From assembly GCA_033977485.1 (NCBI GenBank), contig CM066991.1:36453850-36517849 (forward strand): DNA of 64,000 bases, in the 5' to 3' direction. The position numbers and the translations under genes are program-made. The notes under the pieces were generated by a model, which worked only from the letters and a program-made list of their open reading frames with translations, was not told the DNA's origin and did not search any database. This DNA comes from Hydrangea macrophylla (Eukaryota; Streptophyta; Magnoliopsida; Cornales; Hydrangeaceae). How positions within the stretch are numbered: the first letter of the stretch is position 1; the number at the start of each line of letters is the position of its first letter. Shown here one piece after another: positions 1-12,302 of the stretch.

Positions 1-2474
1 CAAGTATGATTAGATAAAATATACTCTAATTCATTGTTAATAGCTTCTTTCCAAAATGTTGAATCATGAGAAGTAATTGCTTGTGTGTAAGTAAGAGGAT
101 CATCTTCAACAAGAAAAGTATAAAAATCATCTCCTAGATTTGTTTCTTTTCTAGCGCTTTTACTCCTTCTCAATTCAACTTCAACATTTTCACTATCAAC
201 AGATTCATCCAAAGAAGCAATTTCAGGTACATGAGCAATTTTATCTACACAAGTTTTTAAAGGGAAAACATGCTCAAAAAAGTCTGCATTCTTAGATTCA
301 ACTATTGTATTAGGATCCATAACATAACTTTTAACAACTAAGAATCTATAAGCAGCACTATTATAAGCATAACCAATAAACATACAATCAAAAGTTTTAG
401 GACCAATTTTCCTCTTTTTAGGTTCAGGTAATAGAACCTTAGCTAAACAACCCCAAACTTTTAAATATTTTAAATCTGGTGCATAACCTTTCCATAACTC
501 ATAAGGTGTTGTACCAGTTTTCTTATAAGGTACCCTATTTTGAATAAAGCATGCAGATAAAATAGCTTATTCCCATAAATTAGGAGGAGCTCCAGAACTA
601 ATTAACAAAGCGTTCATCATTTCTTTTAAAGTTCTATTTTTCTTTTCGGCTATCCCATTAGAGGCAGGAGAGTAAGGAGGTGTAGTCTCATGAATAATAC
701 CATGTTTCTCACAAAAATCACTAAGAAGTCCATCTTCATATTCTCCTCCTCTATCGGACCTAAGCCTTTTTATCTTTTTATTCAACTGATTTTCAACTTC
801 TGATTTATATTTAATAAACATATCGCATGCTTCATCTTTAGATCGAAGTAAATATAAAACAGTATATCTAGAGTAGTCATCTACAAAAATCATATAATAT
901 TTTTTACCACCTCTAGTCATCGTATTTTTTAAGTCACCTAAATCAGAATGAATTAATCCTAACAGTTCAGATTCTCTTTCCACAAATTTGCACGACTTCT
1001 TTGTTGATTTGGATTCAACACAAACTTCACATTTCATATTACCAGAATCTTTCATATTATGAATTAATCCTAATTCTTTCATTTTTTTAATATAAGACAT
1101 ATTCACATGTCCTAGTCTAGCATGCCACAAATTAATAGAGTCCACCATATAAGCAGAAGAAGATGCAATCTCATTAACAACATTAAGGACATTCAAAATA
1201 AACAGTCCTTGGTTACAGTACCCCTTACCAATAAACATGCCATTCTTAGGCATAACTATTTTATCGGACTCAAAAGTGAGCTTAATTCCAACCTTACCAA
1301 GCAAAGCAACTGACACTAAATTAGCACGAATATTAGGAACATGCAACACATCACTAAGAGAGAGGGTTTTTCTTGAAGTGAGTTTAAGAAGAACTTTCCC
1401 TTTACCAACCACCAGTGCAGTAGAAGAATCTCCCATAAAAACTTGCTCTTCACCATTTTTAAGAGGAGTGTATGAGTTAAAGGCACTTCTGTCTCCACAA
1501 ATGTGTCGTGTTGCTCCAGAATCAATGACCCAATCCTTGGAAGTTGCAGCCATTAGGGCTTGTGAAACAACTGTAGCAATTATATCTCCATCATCTGCTT
1601 CCACCAAATTTGCCTTAGGAGGAGGAAGAGGCCCCTTTCTAAATTTGCATTGGGAGGCATAGTGACCTGGGTTTCCACAAACAAAGCAATTTCCTTTCTT
1701 CTTGAAAGAAGGAGGAGTAGGAGCTTGGAAACTACGATTAGTCTTATTTTTATTAAATTTAGAAAAATTATTTTTTCCTTTGAAATTTTGTTGGGAACGA
1801 AATTGAGGTTTACTTGAACCACCCTCTATCAAATTAGCCTTGGATGCAATTTCCTTAGCAAGAATAGCCTTGTCCCTAAGCCTATTCTTTTCTTCAATAC
1901 GAATGTGGACAATAACATCTTCAAGAGTCATGTGCTTCCTCTTGTGTTTAAGATTATTTTTATAATCTTTCCATGACTCCGGCAACCTCTCAATAAGAAA
2001 TCCGACAATAAAAGTTTCGGGCAAAGTGATTTCTTCAATTTTGAGATCATTGACAAGAACGTGAAAATCATGTATTTGGGATGAAACATCTTTTTCTTCA
2101 TTCATTTGGAAATTCGAAAAATTGCCTATGGTATACTTTTGATTTCCAGCATTTTCTGCTATATATTTTTTATGTAACAAATCCCAAATTTCTTTCGCAT
2201 TTTTATAGTTGCAATATATGTCAAACAATTCATTAGAGAGGGTGCTAAGAATTGTATGATGACATATTTTGTTACCTTTCTCCCAAATCGAAAAATTCTG
2301 CTCATATTCTTCGGACCCAAGGATCGGTTGCTTTTCAGTTAGAATATGCGCCAAGTTGTGCACGTCCAAAGTGGAACGCATCTTTTGTTACCAACGCTTG
2401 AAACATGTACCATCGAAGCGATCAATCTTGGAAACATCAGGCAGTGACTTCGCAGCAATCATAGCAGCAACCAT
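1..2474 (-). pseudogene. Ty1/copia gag-pol, broken and cut by the window edge
   Basis: Minus-strand Gag-Pol of a copia retrotransposon. The first ATG is at 2474. The reading frame runs to base 1 with two in-frame stops: TAA at 2388-2390 (codon 29, where CAA would fit) and TAA at 567-569. Numbering from the second Met (2381), a UBN2-type gag spans about residues 1-170. A zinc knuckle CFVCGNPGHYASQC lies near 232-245, the aspartic protease motif DSGATRHICG near 287-296, and the pre-integrase zinc site is H420, H425, C451 and C454. The integrase core shows D480, D543 and E579 with 35 residues between the last two, so its catalytic triad is intact. Downstream of the second stop the frame stays open through the end of integrase to the first residues of the reverse transcriptase, where the window ends. 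The element was probably autonomous once and is now disabled. The copia lineage is not assigned. Confidence 0.93.
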
Positions 2475-2768
2475 TTTGTTCTTAAGAGTGTTGAAAATTG
2501 AAGGATGAAACTATGATTTTTGGTTGAGGCGTGCAATGTATTGCACTGTCCTTAAGAACAATTCCGCCCCCTCTAAGTCAGTGACTCGATGCACAAGGTC
2601 ATAGCGCTATGTTCTCCAGGATTCAGCAACCAACTCTTCCAAACATGCACTTGAATTGGAAGAATAAATTGAGTACTCAGAAATTGCTCCAGAAAAGATA
2701 GGAAATATAGATAGAGAATAGAAGAGAGGATTGGTTTTGTTATGTTTTTCTGGAAGAGTGTGATCAAG

Positions 2769-2776
2769 TATATATA
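2769..2776 (-). promoter_or_regulatory. Probable TATA box of the copia LTR
   Basis: On the minus strand TATATATA lies about 550 bp inside the LTR start and about 300 bp before the gag ATG. It is the expected U3/R promoter position for the element at 1-2474. Called from sequence pattern and position only. Confidence 0.5.
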
Positions 2777-2797
2777 GTAAAACAGATTGAGATTATA

Positions 2798-2925
2798 ATG
2801 ATTCTCCAACAGTCATATTATTTAATATATATATAATAAATAATGACTTCCAACAGTCATATATTGGATTAATACTCCAACAGTCATATTATGTATTTTA
2901 GCATGTGCAGAATACTCCAACAGTC
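2798..2925. repeat. Short direct repeats CTCCAACAGTCATAT in the copia U3
   Basis: Four copies of an approximately 15-bp word (CTCCAACAGTCATAT and variants TTCCAACAGTCATAT and CTCCAACAGTC) occur near 2802, 2850, 2876 and 2915. They lie just upstream of the TATA box in minus-strand sense, so they fall in U3 and could be enhancer-like repeats. Function is inferred from position only. Confidence 0.6.
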
Positions 2926-3327
2926 CAAAAAAAATTTAATACCATTTGCAAAAACGTGACAGTACCACCCCTATGCGCGAGTGTACAATTCGAGGTGCAT
3001 TCGTGTCGGCAGGACGTGCACGCGCAAGTCACAATTTTGAAGCCAAATCGGACGCTCCGAACCCAAGATTTGCAACCCCCCTGCGCGCGCGTGAGAGAGC
3101 GTTTCCCCAACACAAGCTTACTAGCTTATGAAAGGAGAGTATATAAAAGGAGTAAAAAACTCTTGTAAAATTTCAATGTGGGATAGAAGTATAAATCAAA
3201 CTTTAGCTTGGGTTTGGGTTTTTGAAATAAAAAGGCCCATGGACCATTTGCTTGGTTTTAACAAATACTATAACCCAAACAAATAAATAACCCAGACATA
3301 TTTAGACCCAATAAACTAATCCAACAT

Positions 3328-4435
3328 TCACCCACTTGGATTGCTCAGCCCTTTAACTATTCCCCAAGACACTTGGACAAATTTTTCTATAGATTTTGTA
3401 GAGGTTTTTCCCCACTCCTCCTCCAAAAGTGTCATCTTGGTTGTTATCGACAGGCTTTCAAAGTATAGTCATTTTATTCCTCTCTCACATCCCTATTCAG
3501 CCTCCCAAGTAGCTGAGATCTTCATCAGAGAGGTCTTCAAATTACATGGAATGCCCAAATCCATTGTGTCTGATAGAGATCCCACTTTTATGAGTCAATT
3601 CTAGCAGGCTTTTTTCAAGTTAAATGGAACTCAGTTGTGTAATAGCTCATTCTACCACCCACAATCTGATGGACAAACTGAGATCCTCAATAAAATCCTA
3701 GAATAATATCTGAGGTGCTTTGTGGCAGATAAACAATCTACTTGGGTTAAGTAGTTACCATGGGCTGAATGGTGGTACAACACCACTAATCGGACCTCTA
3801 TCAAGATCACACCCTTCCAAGCTTTGTAGAACAAACCTCCACCCATAGTTCACACCTACATTCCTAGGACTTCAGATGTTGACATGGTAGACAATACCTT
3901 ATGTGAAAGAGACCACATGTTCACTTGGTGGAAGCTCAGAACCGGATGAAGTTGTATGCTGATAAACAAAGGACTGGGAGGGAATTTTCCATTGGAGACT
4001 GGGTGTATTTGAAATTGCAGCCTTATAGACAACAGTCTATAGAGAAGAGGCACTCCCAAAAGCTAGCAGCATGCTTCTATGGACCTTTCCAAATTGCAGC
4101 TAAGATAGGGGCTGTAGCCTACAAACTGCATCTTCCCCATGGTGCCAAAATACCTCCTGTATTTCATGTTTCATTGCTAAAAAGGAAAGTAGGAGCTCAA
4201 ATTAATGTCAACCCATGCTACCACCTTACTCCAACTCTGGCCACATTGTATGGACACCTAGCCAGATCCTCCAGCATGGGCTTTTTAAAAAGGGCACTGT
4301 TCCTGTCACTAAGTACCTTGTTCAGTGGAAAGGACTACCTCCACAGGATGCTACATGGGTTGAATCCAATGAATTTGAGGCTCAATTTCCAGACTTTTCA
4401 GCTTGAGGACAAGCTTCTTTATGAGGGGGATGGAA
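3328..4435 (+). pseudogene. Ty3/gypsy chromovirus-like integrase and chromodomain relic
   Basis: Plus-strand remnant of a gypsy pol. It opens in the middle of integrase (GLLSPLTIP, then the core DFVEVFP and SIVSDRDPTF around 3380-3590). It continues through stop codons (TAG at 3602 and several between 3700 and 3920) with HPQSDGQTE still readable near 3657. An open stretch from 3925 carries the integrase C-terminal barrel (FSIGDWVYLKLQPY, FYGPFQ, VFHVSLLK). In a shifted frame at 4290-4404 there is a chromodomain-like end (VTKYLVQWKGLPPQDATW), the hallmark of chromoviruses. Everything upstream of integrase is missing at the junction with the copia LTR at 3327/3328. The simplest reading is that the copia element inserted into this older gypsy copy. 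Confidence 0.85.
4422..4435 (+). other. Polypurine tract of the gypsy relic
   Basis: A purine-rich run (GAGGGGGATGGAA) sits immediately before the TG that opens the LTR. This is the expected plus-strand priming site. It agrees with the plus orientation of the integrase relic. Confidence 0.7.
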
Positions 4436-4738
4436 TGTCATGAGTGGGATAGCATCAGCCTCAGCCAAACAGGCTGTGGTCCCTTTAATGGCTCAATCCT
4501 GAATATTCCTTTCTTTTTTTTCTTTTCCCTTTATTTCTTTATCTTTTCTTAATTCAGCTATAGTTAGTTACAATCATGTGCCTATCACATGACATCATCT
4601 CCTCTATATAGTTGAGCATAACTCCATTGATGGATATACTTAGTGGTCTTTGCACCAGTAAATGTATAATTTTCCTTCTTTTTTCCTTTTTTCTTCTATA
4701 TTTTATTCTCTTTAATTCATAGGGTCTTTACAGCAACA
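4436..4738 (+). repeat. 3' LTR of the gypsy relic
   Basis: Begins TGTCATGAG directly after the polypurine tract. A TATATA at about 4605-4610 is a plausible promoter. The right end is uncertain: candidate CA ends fall at 4732 and 4738. No partner LTR exists in the window because the 5' half was lost. Confidence 0.6.
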
Positions 4739-5610
4739 GTGGTCCACGATGGCTAGGTGGCAAAAAATTGCGACTTGCACCGACTTGGTGACGGGACTTG
4801 CAAAGTTGGACCAATAGTCATGGCCAATCAAGGGTTCTAAGTGTTGCAGATTGGAGCTAAGATTAGTTTGGTTGATGAAGGTGAAGATAGTTTCATTTGG
4901 AAGAAATGTCGCTGGGAGAGTGCCAATATTACCTTCCTACTTTATGTTGACCTGTATATGAATCCATGTACAAGCCCTTTTTGGGAATCTGGCGAGTATG
5001 GAACAAAATGTAAGTATGTGAGATACTACATTTGTTGATGAATCTAGATGATTAGCAGCTATTTGGTAGTGGTGAGTGTATGACAGTTTGAACAACACCC
5101 AAGCAACTGCACTGAAGTTGTTTCAGTGTATAAATACCATAAAATATTAAAATTTATCCAACAAACGTGAAATATGTCAAAAGACATCAAAATATGCATT
5201 TCGTTAAAGATAATAAAATTGGACAAAAGATGATGAAATTTGTCAAAAGACAGTTAAATGCAACCTAAAGACAGTTAAACACAAGCTAAAGATAGTGAAA
5301 TTCGAAATGGGGTATTATGGGCCCAAAAAAAAAATTAGGAATCTTGGGGGTTCAAAAAAGGTGCAAGGATTTATGAATGGAAAGTGTTTATAACAGGGAT
5401 CTATCATCTATGACCAAAATGGCACCCCAACTAATTATTGTGGAATGTTTAACTTTTTATTATTAAAGTTTGTTTAAGTTTAAGTTTCAATGTCACAACA
5501 AACGAAAAAGTGAGAGAGTTTTGCACGATAAAGAGTAATCTAAAACATGCCTAATTAAAGTGCATTAATTATTCAAAAAAATTCTAAAATTAAGACATCC
5601 TAAAATAAAA
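4739..5610. other. Non-coding stretch without recognised features
   Basis: AT-rich sequence. The only structure I see is a degenerate repetition of AAAGACAGTTAAA-like words at about 5170-5300. No supported gene, RNA or transposon end. Confidence 0.5.
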
Positions 5611-5612
5611 TA

Positions 5613-5904
5613 CTCCCTCCGTCCCATAATAAGTGTCCACTTCCATTTTGCACATTGTTTAAGAAAGTTGTATTATATTAATTTTTTTGGTTCATTAAAG
5701 GGTCACTTTCCAATTTTACCCTTAGATGTGATAGGTGTTTGACTTTTTGTTTGTTTTGAGATCACAAATAAATGCTACTTTGTCTTTATTACAAGGGTGG
5801 TTTTGGAAAGTAAGTAAAAGTTAGGTGCCAATTTAGGAAAGTGGACACTTATTGTGGGACATCCAAAAAAGGAAATGTGGACACTTATTATGGGACGGAG
5901 GGAG
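5613..5904. mobile_element. Stowaway-type MITE (Tc1/mariner)
   Basis: A 292-bp element bounded by perfect 28-bp terminal inverted repeats starting CTCCCTCCGTCCCATAATAA and flanked by TA dinucleotides (5611-5612 and 5905-5906). TIR sequence, TA target and size are classic for Stowaway. A subterminal near-copy of the TIR lies at about 5841-5862. No coding capacity. The perfect TIRs suggest a fairly recent insertion. Confidence 0.95.
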
Positions 5905-6003
5905 TAAAAGACTCTTAAATCAAGACAAAAGGAGTACAAGACATCTCCACATTTCTTTGTGGTTTTACTTGTTTTCTTCTATTAAGTTCTTGGAAGGATA
6001 GAA

Positions 6004-6785
6004 CACTTCGACTCTGTATCGACTGCAAAAAGTTGAACAAGGTTACAATCAAGAATAGATATCCACTTCCTCGGATAGATGACCTATTCGACCAATTGCA
6101 GGGATCAAAGGTTTTCTCAAAGATCGACCTACGATTAGGATGTCACCAATTATTGGTTCGACCAGAGGATGTGTCAAAAACTGCTTTCAGGACAAGGTAT
6201 GGGCATTATGAGTTTTTAGTTGTCTTTCAAATTGACTAACACCCTAGCAGTATTCATTGAATAGATTATTTAGACCTTATCTGGATCAATTCATTATAGT
6301 ATTCATTGACGATATCCTGATTTACTCCAAGACAGAGGACGAGCATAAGAGACATCATGCAGATTGCTCTATAGACACTAAGAGACAATAAGTTATATGC
6401 GAAGTTCAATAAATGTAAATTTTAGCTACAGGAAGTCAAATTTCTAGGACATGTGATATCTCAGGACGGTATCTCGATAAACTCATCTAAGATTGATGCG
6501 GTCTTGAGTTGGAATAGACCGACCAATGCAATCAAAGTTAGGAGTTTTCTCGGTCTAGCAAGATATTCCTAGAGATTCGTGAAAGGATTTTTCACGATTG
6601 CAAGACCATTGACTAATTTGATAAGAAATGAGATGAAGTACAAATGGACAGATAAGCACTAGGGTACATCCTGGGAGTTAAAGGAAATATTGACCTCTGA
6701 ACCGGTATTGGCAATACCCAAGAGTGGAGAGAGATTCATAATCAATAGTGATGCATCACACCAAAGACTTGGATCAAGGCAACTG
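6004..6785 (+). pseudogene. Ty3/gypsy reverse transcriptase relic
   Basis: Plus-strand pol fragment. It begins in the RT fingers ([20 protein letters not shown]). It continues with [24 protein letters not shown], then through frameshifts to the catalytic region [11 protein letters not shown] near 6300, and ends in the connection/RNase H start (PVLAIPKSG, INSDASHQ) near 6760. Many stops are present (6237 and around 6260-6660). It resembles the chromovirus RT at 22583 but is more degraded and has no LTRs nearby. The right end merges into Sirevirus sequence at about 6790-6845. Confidence 0.88.
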
Positions 6786-6845
6786 AAACCACATGAAAAT
6801 GTATAATAGGTCATCACACCAAGGACTTGCATCACACCATTTACT
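6786..6845. other. Scrambled junction between two transposon relics
   Basis: The word CATCACACCA(A/T) recurs near 6748, 6812 and 6832, at the border between the gypsy RT relic and the Sirevirus 3' region. The truncated ends and short repeats suggest illegitimate recombination or deletion rather than clean insertion. Confidence 0.4.
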
Positions 6846-7471
6846 GGTTGCATTTCTTGGGTGCCATAAACGCAGAGATGAGGAGAGAAAGAGACAGAGC
6901 GAGAGGGAAGCGACCAGAAATGAAGAGTTTAGGGTGATGGAGGTGGCCAAAAATGGTGGGTTAGGAGACTGAGAAGAGATCGGAGCAAGAGAGGGGGTAA
7001 GGATGTAGCTGCCTGGGAAGAGAGAGAAAAAGAGGAAAATTTTAGGGTTTAAGGGAAAATGCAGATATATATATGTAAACACTGTACAGTCGATTACGTC
7101 TTGAAGTCGGGCGACTAATCCAGAAATTAGGGCACACATCAGTCGACTAGGTATATGTGCGGTCGACTGACATACAAGCAAAGAGTTAATCAAAAAAGCA
7201 GTTGATCGACTGATTGTAAAAAGAAGTCGACTGGAAACCAATGGCTTTGCAAAACCATAGTATGGTCGACAAAATAAAATCCAGTCGTTTGAAGATTTTG
7301 GGGACCGGTCAACTGGGTAAAACATTCGGTCGACTGATTGGATAATTTTTAAAAAAAAATTAAAGGAGACAATGATCCAGTCAACTGGAGATATGATCAG
7401 TCGACTGTTTGCAATCAGAAAAAAAAAAGTCTGTGCAGAAAATAAAGGGAAAGGGAATCCAAGCCTCGAAT
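6846..7471 (-). other. 3' region of the Sirevirus beyond RNase H
   Basis: On the minus strand, 7471 down to about 6870 follows the RNase H stop. It is non-coding, with an array of GTCGAC-like sites, then a C/T-rich stretch leading to an ATG near 6870 (MAPKKCNQ, then stop). Sireviruses often carry an extra env-like ORF here, and this could be the truncated start of one. The 3' LTR is absent. Confidence 0.45.
7085..7415. repeat. Array of GTCGAC-type near-palindromes arranged in doublets
   Basis: About 12 variants of AGTCGACTG in 330 bp, for example near 7090, 7141, 7162, 7205, 7228, 7265, 7307, 7329, 7379 and 7400. Most form pairs whose equivalent bases are 19-21 bp apart, with longer gaps between pairs. 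The same motif and spacing recur in the unrelated gypsy LTR at 21560-21950. Confidence 0.8.
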
Positions 7472-10400
7472 TTACACAACATTGGCTTGGCTAGCCATCC
7501 CTAATGCACGATGGATGATACAAAAACAATCTTCTCGGAGAGATTTGGTGAAAATATCCGCCCATTGGTGATTGCTATCGATGAAAACAAGTTCGACGTG
7601 CCCCTTTTGAACATGATCTCTAATGAAATGATGTCTAATCTCAATGTGCTTAGTCGTAGAGTGTTGAATGGGATTCTTACAGAGACTAATTGTACCAGTG
7701 TTATCGCATCTAAGAGGGATGTGATCAAAGTGAAGTCCAAAGTCTTCTAATTGTTGTTTCATATAAAGAACTTGTGCACAACATCTACCTGCGGCTATAT
7801 ATTCGGCTTCCGCCATGGACTAGGCTATGAAATTTTGTTTCTTACTAAACCAAGAGACTAGGGAGTGTCCTAAAAAGTGATACATGCCACTTGTGCTCTT
7901 ACGATCCACTTTGTAACTGGGAAAGCCTGCATCCAAATAACTAATCAAGTCAAAAGGAGTGTTCTTAGGATACCATAAACCTGAGTCAATTGTACCTACC
8001 AAGTATCTAAAGATGCGCTTAAAGTCTACAACATGTGACTCTCTAGGTGAGGATTGGAATCTAGCACAAAGACATACACTAAACACAATATCCGGTCTAC
8101 TAGCGGTGATATGCAACAAACTACCTATCATGCCATGGAAATATTTAGTATCAACAAGTTTTCCGGATTCATCTTTGTCAAGCTTGAGAGATGAGCTCAT
8201 GGGAGTTCCAATAGGTTTGCAATTTTTAAATCCAAATCTTTTCAATAAATCTTTGATGTACTTAGACTGGTTTATGAAAATTCCATCTTTGTGTTGCTTG
8301 ATTTGTAATCTAAGAAAGAAATTTAGTTCTCCCATCATGCTCATTTCAATTTCATCTTGCTTGCATTTTGCAAATTCCTCACACATCTCTTTATTTGTAG
8401 CACTAAAGATGATATCATCCACATAGATTTGAACAAGTAGAATATCATTGTGAGAATGTTTATTGAAAAGAGTAGTGTCAATTTTTCCTCGAGTAAATCC
8501 AAGATCAAACAAATACTTGCTAAGACGATCATACCAAGCACGAGGAGCTTGTTTTAAACCATATAAAGCTTTTGAAAGTTTAAAAACATGATTGGAAAAT
8601 TGTGAACTTTCAAATCCGGGAGGTTGCTTGACATAAACTTCTTCCACTATAAAACCATTTAAAAAGGCACTTTTAACATCCATTTGAAAGAGTTTGTGTG
8701 GCAAGCAAAAGCAAGTAACATTCTAATGGCTTCTAACCTTGTTACCGGGGCATAGGTTTCCTCATAGTCTATACCTTCCTCTTGGTTATACCCTTAGGCT
8801 ACCAATCTAGCCTTATTTCTAACTACAACTCCGATTCAACCTTCTTATTCCTAAACACCCATTTGATTCCTATGATGAAATGATCATTCGGTCTAGAAGC
8901 TAAAGTCCAAGCTTTATTTCTCTCAAATTGGTTCAACTCTTCTTGTATAGGCATAATCCAACTATCATCTTGCTTGGCTTCTTCTATATTTTAGATTCTA
9001 TTTGAGTCAGGAAAGCTAGATTGTTATAAATATTTCTAAGATAGTAGCTAATCCTTGATCGGGGTCACCTATGATTTGATCTATGGAATGACTAGGAACA
9101 GTCTTCCAATCTCTAGGGAGGTTATTTCTAGTATTGTCTCTAAGAGATTCTAGAGAGATAGGGGAACCTTCCTTAGACTTTTATAGAGGTAAAGAGTTTG
9201 AAGTACTAGCACCATCTAGACTTTCTTCAACAATAACATCATCATCATCCTTTCTTCTAAAGGGATTGTCCTCATCAAAAACTACATACATTTACTCTTC
9301 TATAACTAAGGTCTTCTTATTAAAGACTCTATATGCCTTGCTTGTTTGTGAATAACCTAAGAAGATACCCTCATCCGACTTAGCGTCAAACTTATCTAAG
9401 TTATCATTATTGTTCAAGATGAAGCACTTACAACCGAAAACCCTAAAGTAATCGATGTTAGGTTTTCTACCCTTCTGAAGTTCATGGGGACTCTTACCAA
9501 GATTATTTCTAATAACAACACGATTAATAACATAGTAAGAAGTGCTAGTTACTTCGGTACAAAAGTATTGAGGCAAAGAGTGTTCATTCAATAAAGTTTT
9601 TACTATCTCTTGAAGTGATTTATTTTTCCTTTCCACAACTCCATTTTGTTGAGGAGTTCTTGGTGCCGAAAAATTATGTCCAAAACAATTTTCATCACAA
9701 AAATTTGAAATATTTTTGTTGTCAAATTCTCTTCCTCTATCACTAAATTGTTGATAGCATTCCTTTTTTTATTTTGAACTCTTTTACAAAATTTTACAAA
9801 ATTTGGGTAAGCCTCAACTTTATGAGCAAGAAAAATGACCCATGTAAATCTTGAATAATCATCAATAATTACAAATGTATACACTTTGCCACTCATACTA
9901 TCTACACGATTTGGACCAAATAAATCCATATGAAGCAATATAAGGGGCGTACTAGTGGAGATCTCCTTTTTTTATAGAAAGAATTCTTTGTTTGTTTTCC
10001 AAGTTGGCAAGCATTACAAATCTTGTCTTTAACAAATTTTGTTTCTGGTAAACATTTAACCAAATCATTCATTCATAAATTTGAAAGGAGATCCATACTA
10101 GCATGTCCTAATCGTCTATGCCAAAGCCAACTAGTTTCACTCAACACGGTAAAACATTTAACATCTTGAGAAAAAATATTATCAAAATCAATGGTGTAAA
10201 CATTTTCATCTTGATATGCAATAAATAGCACTTTCTCATCTTTAGCATCCATAATCATGCAATAATTTGATTCAAATACAACTTTAAATCCTTTATCACA
10301 TAATTGACTAATGCTCAACAAGTTGTGTTTAAGACCATCAACAAATAACACATTGTCAATAGTTAGAGAAGAGTTCTTACCAACATTATCTATGCCAATG

Positions 10401-12243
10401 ATTTTTCCCTTTGAGTTGTCTCCGAAGGTAACACTTCTGCCATCCTTGGGAGAGAGAGAGGAGAACTTTAATTTGTCTCCAGTTATATGTTTAGAGAATC
10501 CACTATCCAAGAACCATATATCCTTACTTGAGGATTTTAGCACATCTATAAAACAAGCTTAACTAACCCTCTTTGGTACCCAATATTTGTTGGGCCCACT
10601 TTTGTCAGCAAAGGGAGGTGTGGTTCCCTTCTCAATCCAAACCATAGTGGTCTTTCTTTTATTTGGGCATTTATAGTTCACAAGCCCCTTTCTCATGCAA
10701 TAATGACAAATTACATAAGAATTGAAATTGCTTGAAGTGGATCCTTTGGTGAAAATGCTTTGATGAGAATTGTTTGAAGAACTTAAACTAGTAGAAGCAT
10801 TACTTGAAAAGAAATTGTTGTACTTCTTTTCTTTATAGGTAGGATTGAACCCAATCCGACTTTATCAAAAACACATCTTTGTTTTCCTAAAAGCATATTC
10901 AAATTTTGCTCTCCATGAGTGAATTTTGTTAATATTTTTGCTAAGTCTTCAACTTGTTTCTTCAACTCAATGTTTTCTTTTTCAAAATCATTTGTGAGAA
11001 TTTTTCTTGAAGAGAGCATTTCATTTTCTTTTCTCAAAGACTAGTTTTGTGATTTTAATTCACTAAGCTCATTTGAGAGTGTGGTGAAATTCTTTTTGAG
11101 AACTAGATACTTGGTTCCCAAATTTTCCAATTCCTTATACAATTCATAAAATGCATTGTGAAGCTCATCATATTTATGAGACTCATTGCAAGAATCATAG
11201 TTAGAATCTACCTCATTACTTTCGTGTGTCATGAGACAAATGTTAGCAACTTCCTTATCACTTTATTCATCTTCGGATGTCTCATTTTCGGAATCATCCT
11301 AAGTTATTGCCTTCATTGCCTTCTTCACCTTTTGGTTGAAGTTCTTCTTTAGAAATGGGCAATCGGCTTTGATGTGTTAGGGTTTTTTGCACTTGAAGCA
11401 AATGATCGGTTCTTTTTTGGCATCATTCTCTTTTTGTCCCCTTCTTCTGAAAGTTTTGTCTTTCCTCAAGAAACTTTTGAACTTGCGGGTGATCATGGCC
11501 ATTTCATCATCTTCATCACTATCATCATTTTGGTCATTTGAAGCCTTTAGACCCAAGTTCTTCTTTTTGTCTTCATTGTCGAAGATGGCCAATTCCATTT
11601 CATGAGTGATGAGAGATCCTATGAGTTGTTCAATCGAAAGCCTTGAAAGTTCCTTTGCTTCTCGGACCGCCGTGACCTTTGGTTGTCAATGCTTTGGTAG
11701 AGTCCTAAGCACTTTCTCAATCATATCTTAGTTAGGATACACTCTACCAAGATTTTTTAAACTATTAGTGATAGTAGTAAAATGAGTAGATATTTCACTA
11801 ATAGTTTCATTAGGAAGCATTTTAAACATTTCATATGATTGAACAAGTAAACTAATCTTTGACTTTTTGACTTGATTAGTTCCTTCATGTGTGACTTCTA
11901 ATTTATCCCAAATTTCTTTAGTTGATTGACAATAAGTTATTTTATTGTATTCATTTGAGTCTAAGCCACAATATATGAGATTCATAGACATAGCATGCAT
12001 TTTAATATGTTTCTTGTCACTATCAACATATTCATCTTCCGTCTTAGGAATGGTTTCAGTGCCTACGGTCTTAGTGGGAACATGAGGTCCTTTGACTACG
12101 ATTTGCCATAAATCGAAGTCTTGAGCAATAATGTAAATTCTCGTCCTATTTTTCCAATAAGCATAATTTGTTCCATTAAAGCACAGAGGTCTTTGGGATG
12201 ATTGTCCCTCAATATAAGTGATATTGATGCTAGTGTTTGCCAT
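7472..12243 (-). pseudogene. Degraded Sirevirus-like gag-pol
   Basis: Gag starts at 12243 (MANTSINITY; NGTNYAYWKNRTRIYIIAQD) and is open to 11728. It continues broken to a zinc knuckle CFKCKKP-stop-HIKADCP at about 11360-11405, in which the Gly codon has become TAA. A charged, coiled-coil-like gag extension follows (10783-11232). The protease reads DSGFSKHITGD (about 10510), where copia proteases usually have DSGCS or DSGAS. The zinc site WLWHRRLGHASMDLL ends at 10073. Integrase pieces are at 9603-9938 and 9292-9636. RT lies at about 7820-8860 ([25 protein letters not shown], catalytic IYVDDIIF) and RNase H at 7472-7816 (AEAEYIAAGRCCAQ, KHIEIRHHFIRDH). Numerous stops and frameshifts rule out function. 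Confidence 0.92.
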
Positions 12244-12288
12244 GTGATCTTTAATTCAAAGATTTGTGAAATCAATGCAAGAGCAATT

Positions 12289-12300
12289 GCCCTGATACCA
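12289..12300 (-). other. PBS of the Sirevirus-like element
   Basis: On the minus strand TGGTATCAGGGC matches the plant initiator tRNA-Met site TGGTATCAGAGC at 11 of 12 bases. It lies between the gag start (12243) and the LTR border. The gag-only element at 12303 inserted 2 bp beyond it, and its TSD CCAAT overlaps the first bases of the PBS. Confidence 0.85.
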
Positions 12301-12302
12301 AT

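Larger units (their letters stand above)
2475..3327 (-). repeat. 5' LTR and leader of the copia element at 1-2474
   Basis: Region upstream of the minus-strand gag. Read on the minus strand it begins TGTTGGATTAG at 3327, a typical LTR start. To its right the sequence changes abruptly to gypsy integrase. The exact inner LTR border and the PBS are not clear; I see no TGGTATCAGAGC match, so the LTR and leader are given as one block. The partner LTR lies outside the window, so a target duplication cannot be checked. GC-rich sequence around 2990-3090 contains several CpGs. Confidence 0.6.

Noticed and set aside
1237..1662. 141-residue plus-strand frame within the copia region
   Set aside because: Opposite to clear gag-protease coding on the minus strand; no motif.
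4841..5038. 65-residue frame between the gypsy relic and the MITE
   Set aside because: No homology recognised, no promoter or neighbour support; expected by chance in AT-rich DNA.
6774..7325. 183-residue minus-strand frame in the Sirevirus 3' region
   Set aside because: The frame crosses the GTCGAC array and a C/T-rich stretch. The hydrophobic, Ser/Leu-rich translation comes from composition. An env-like protein cannot be supported.
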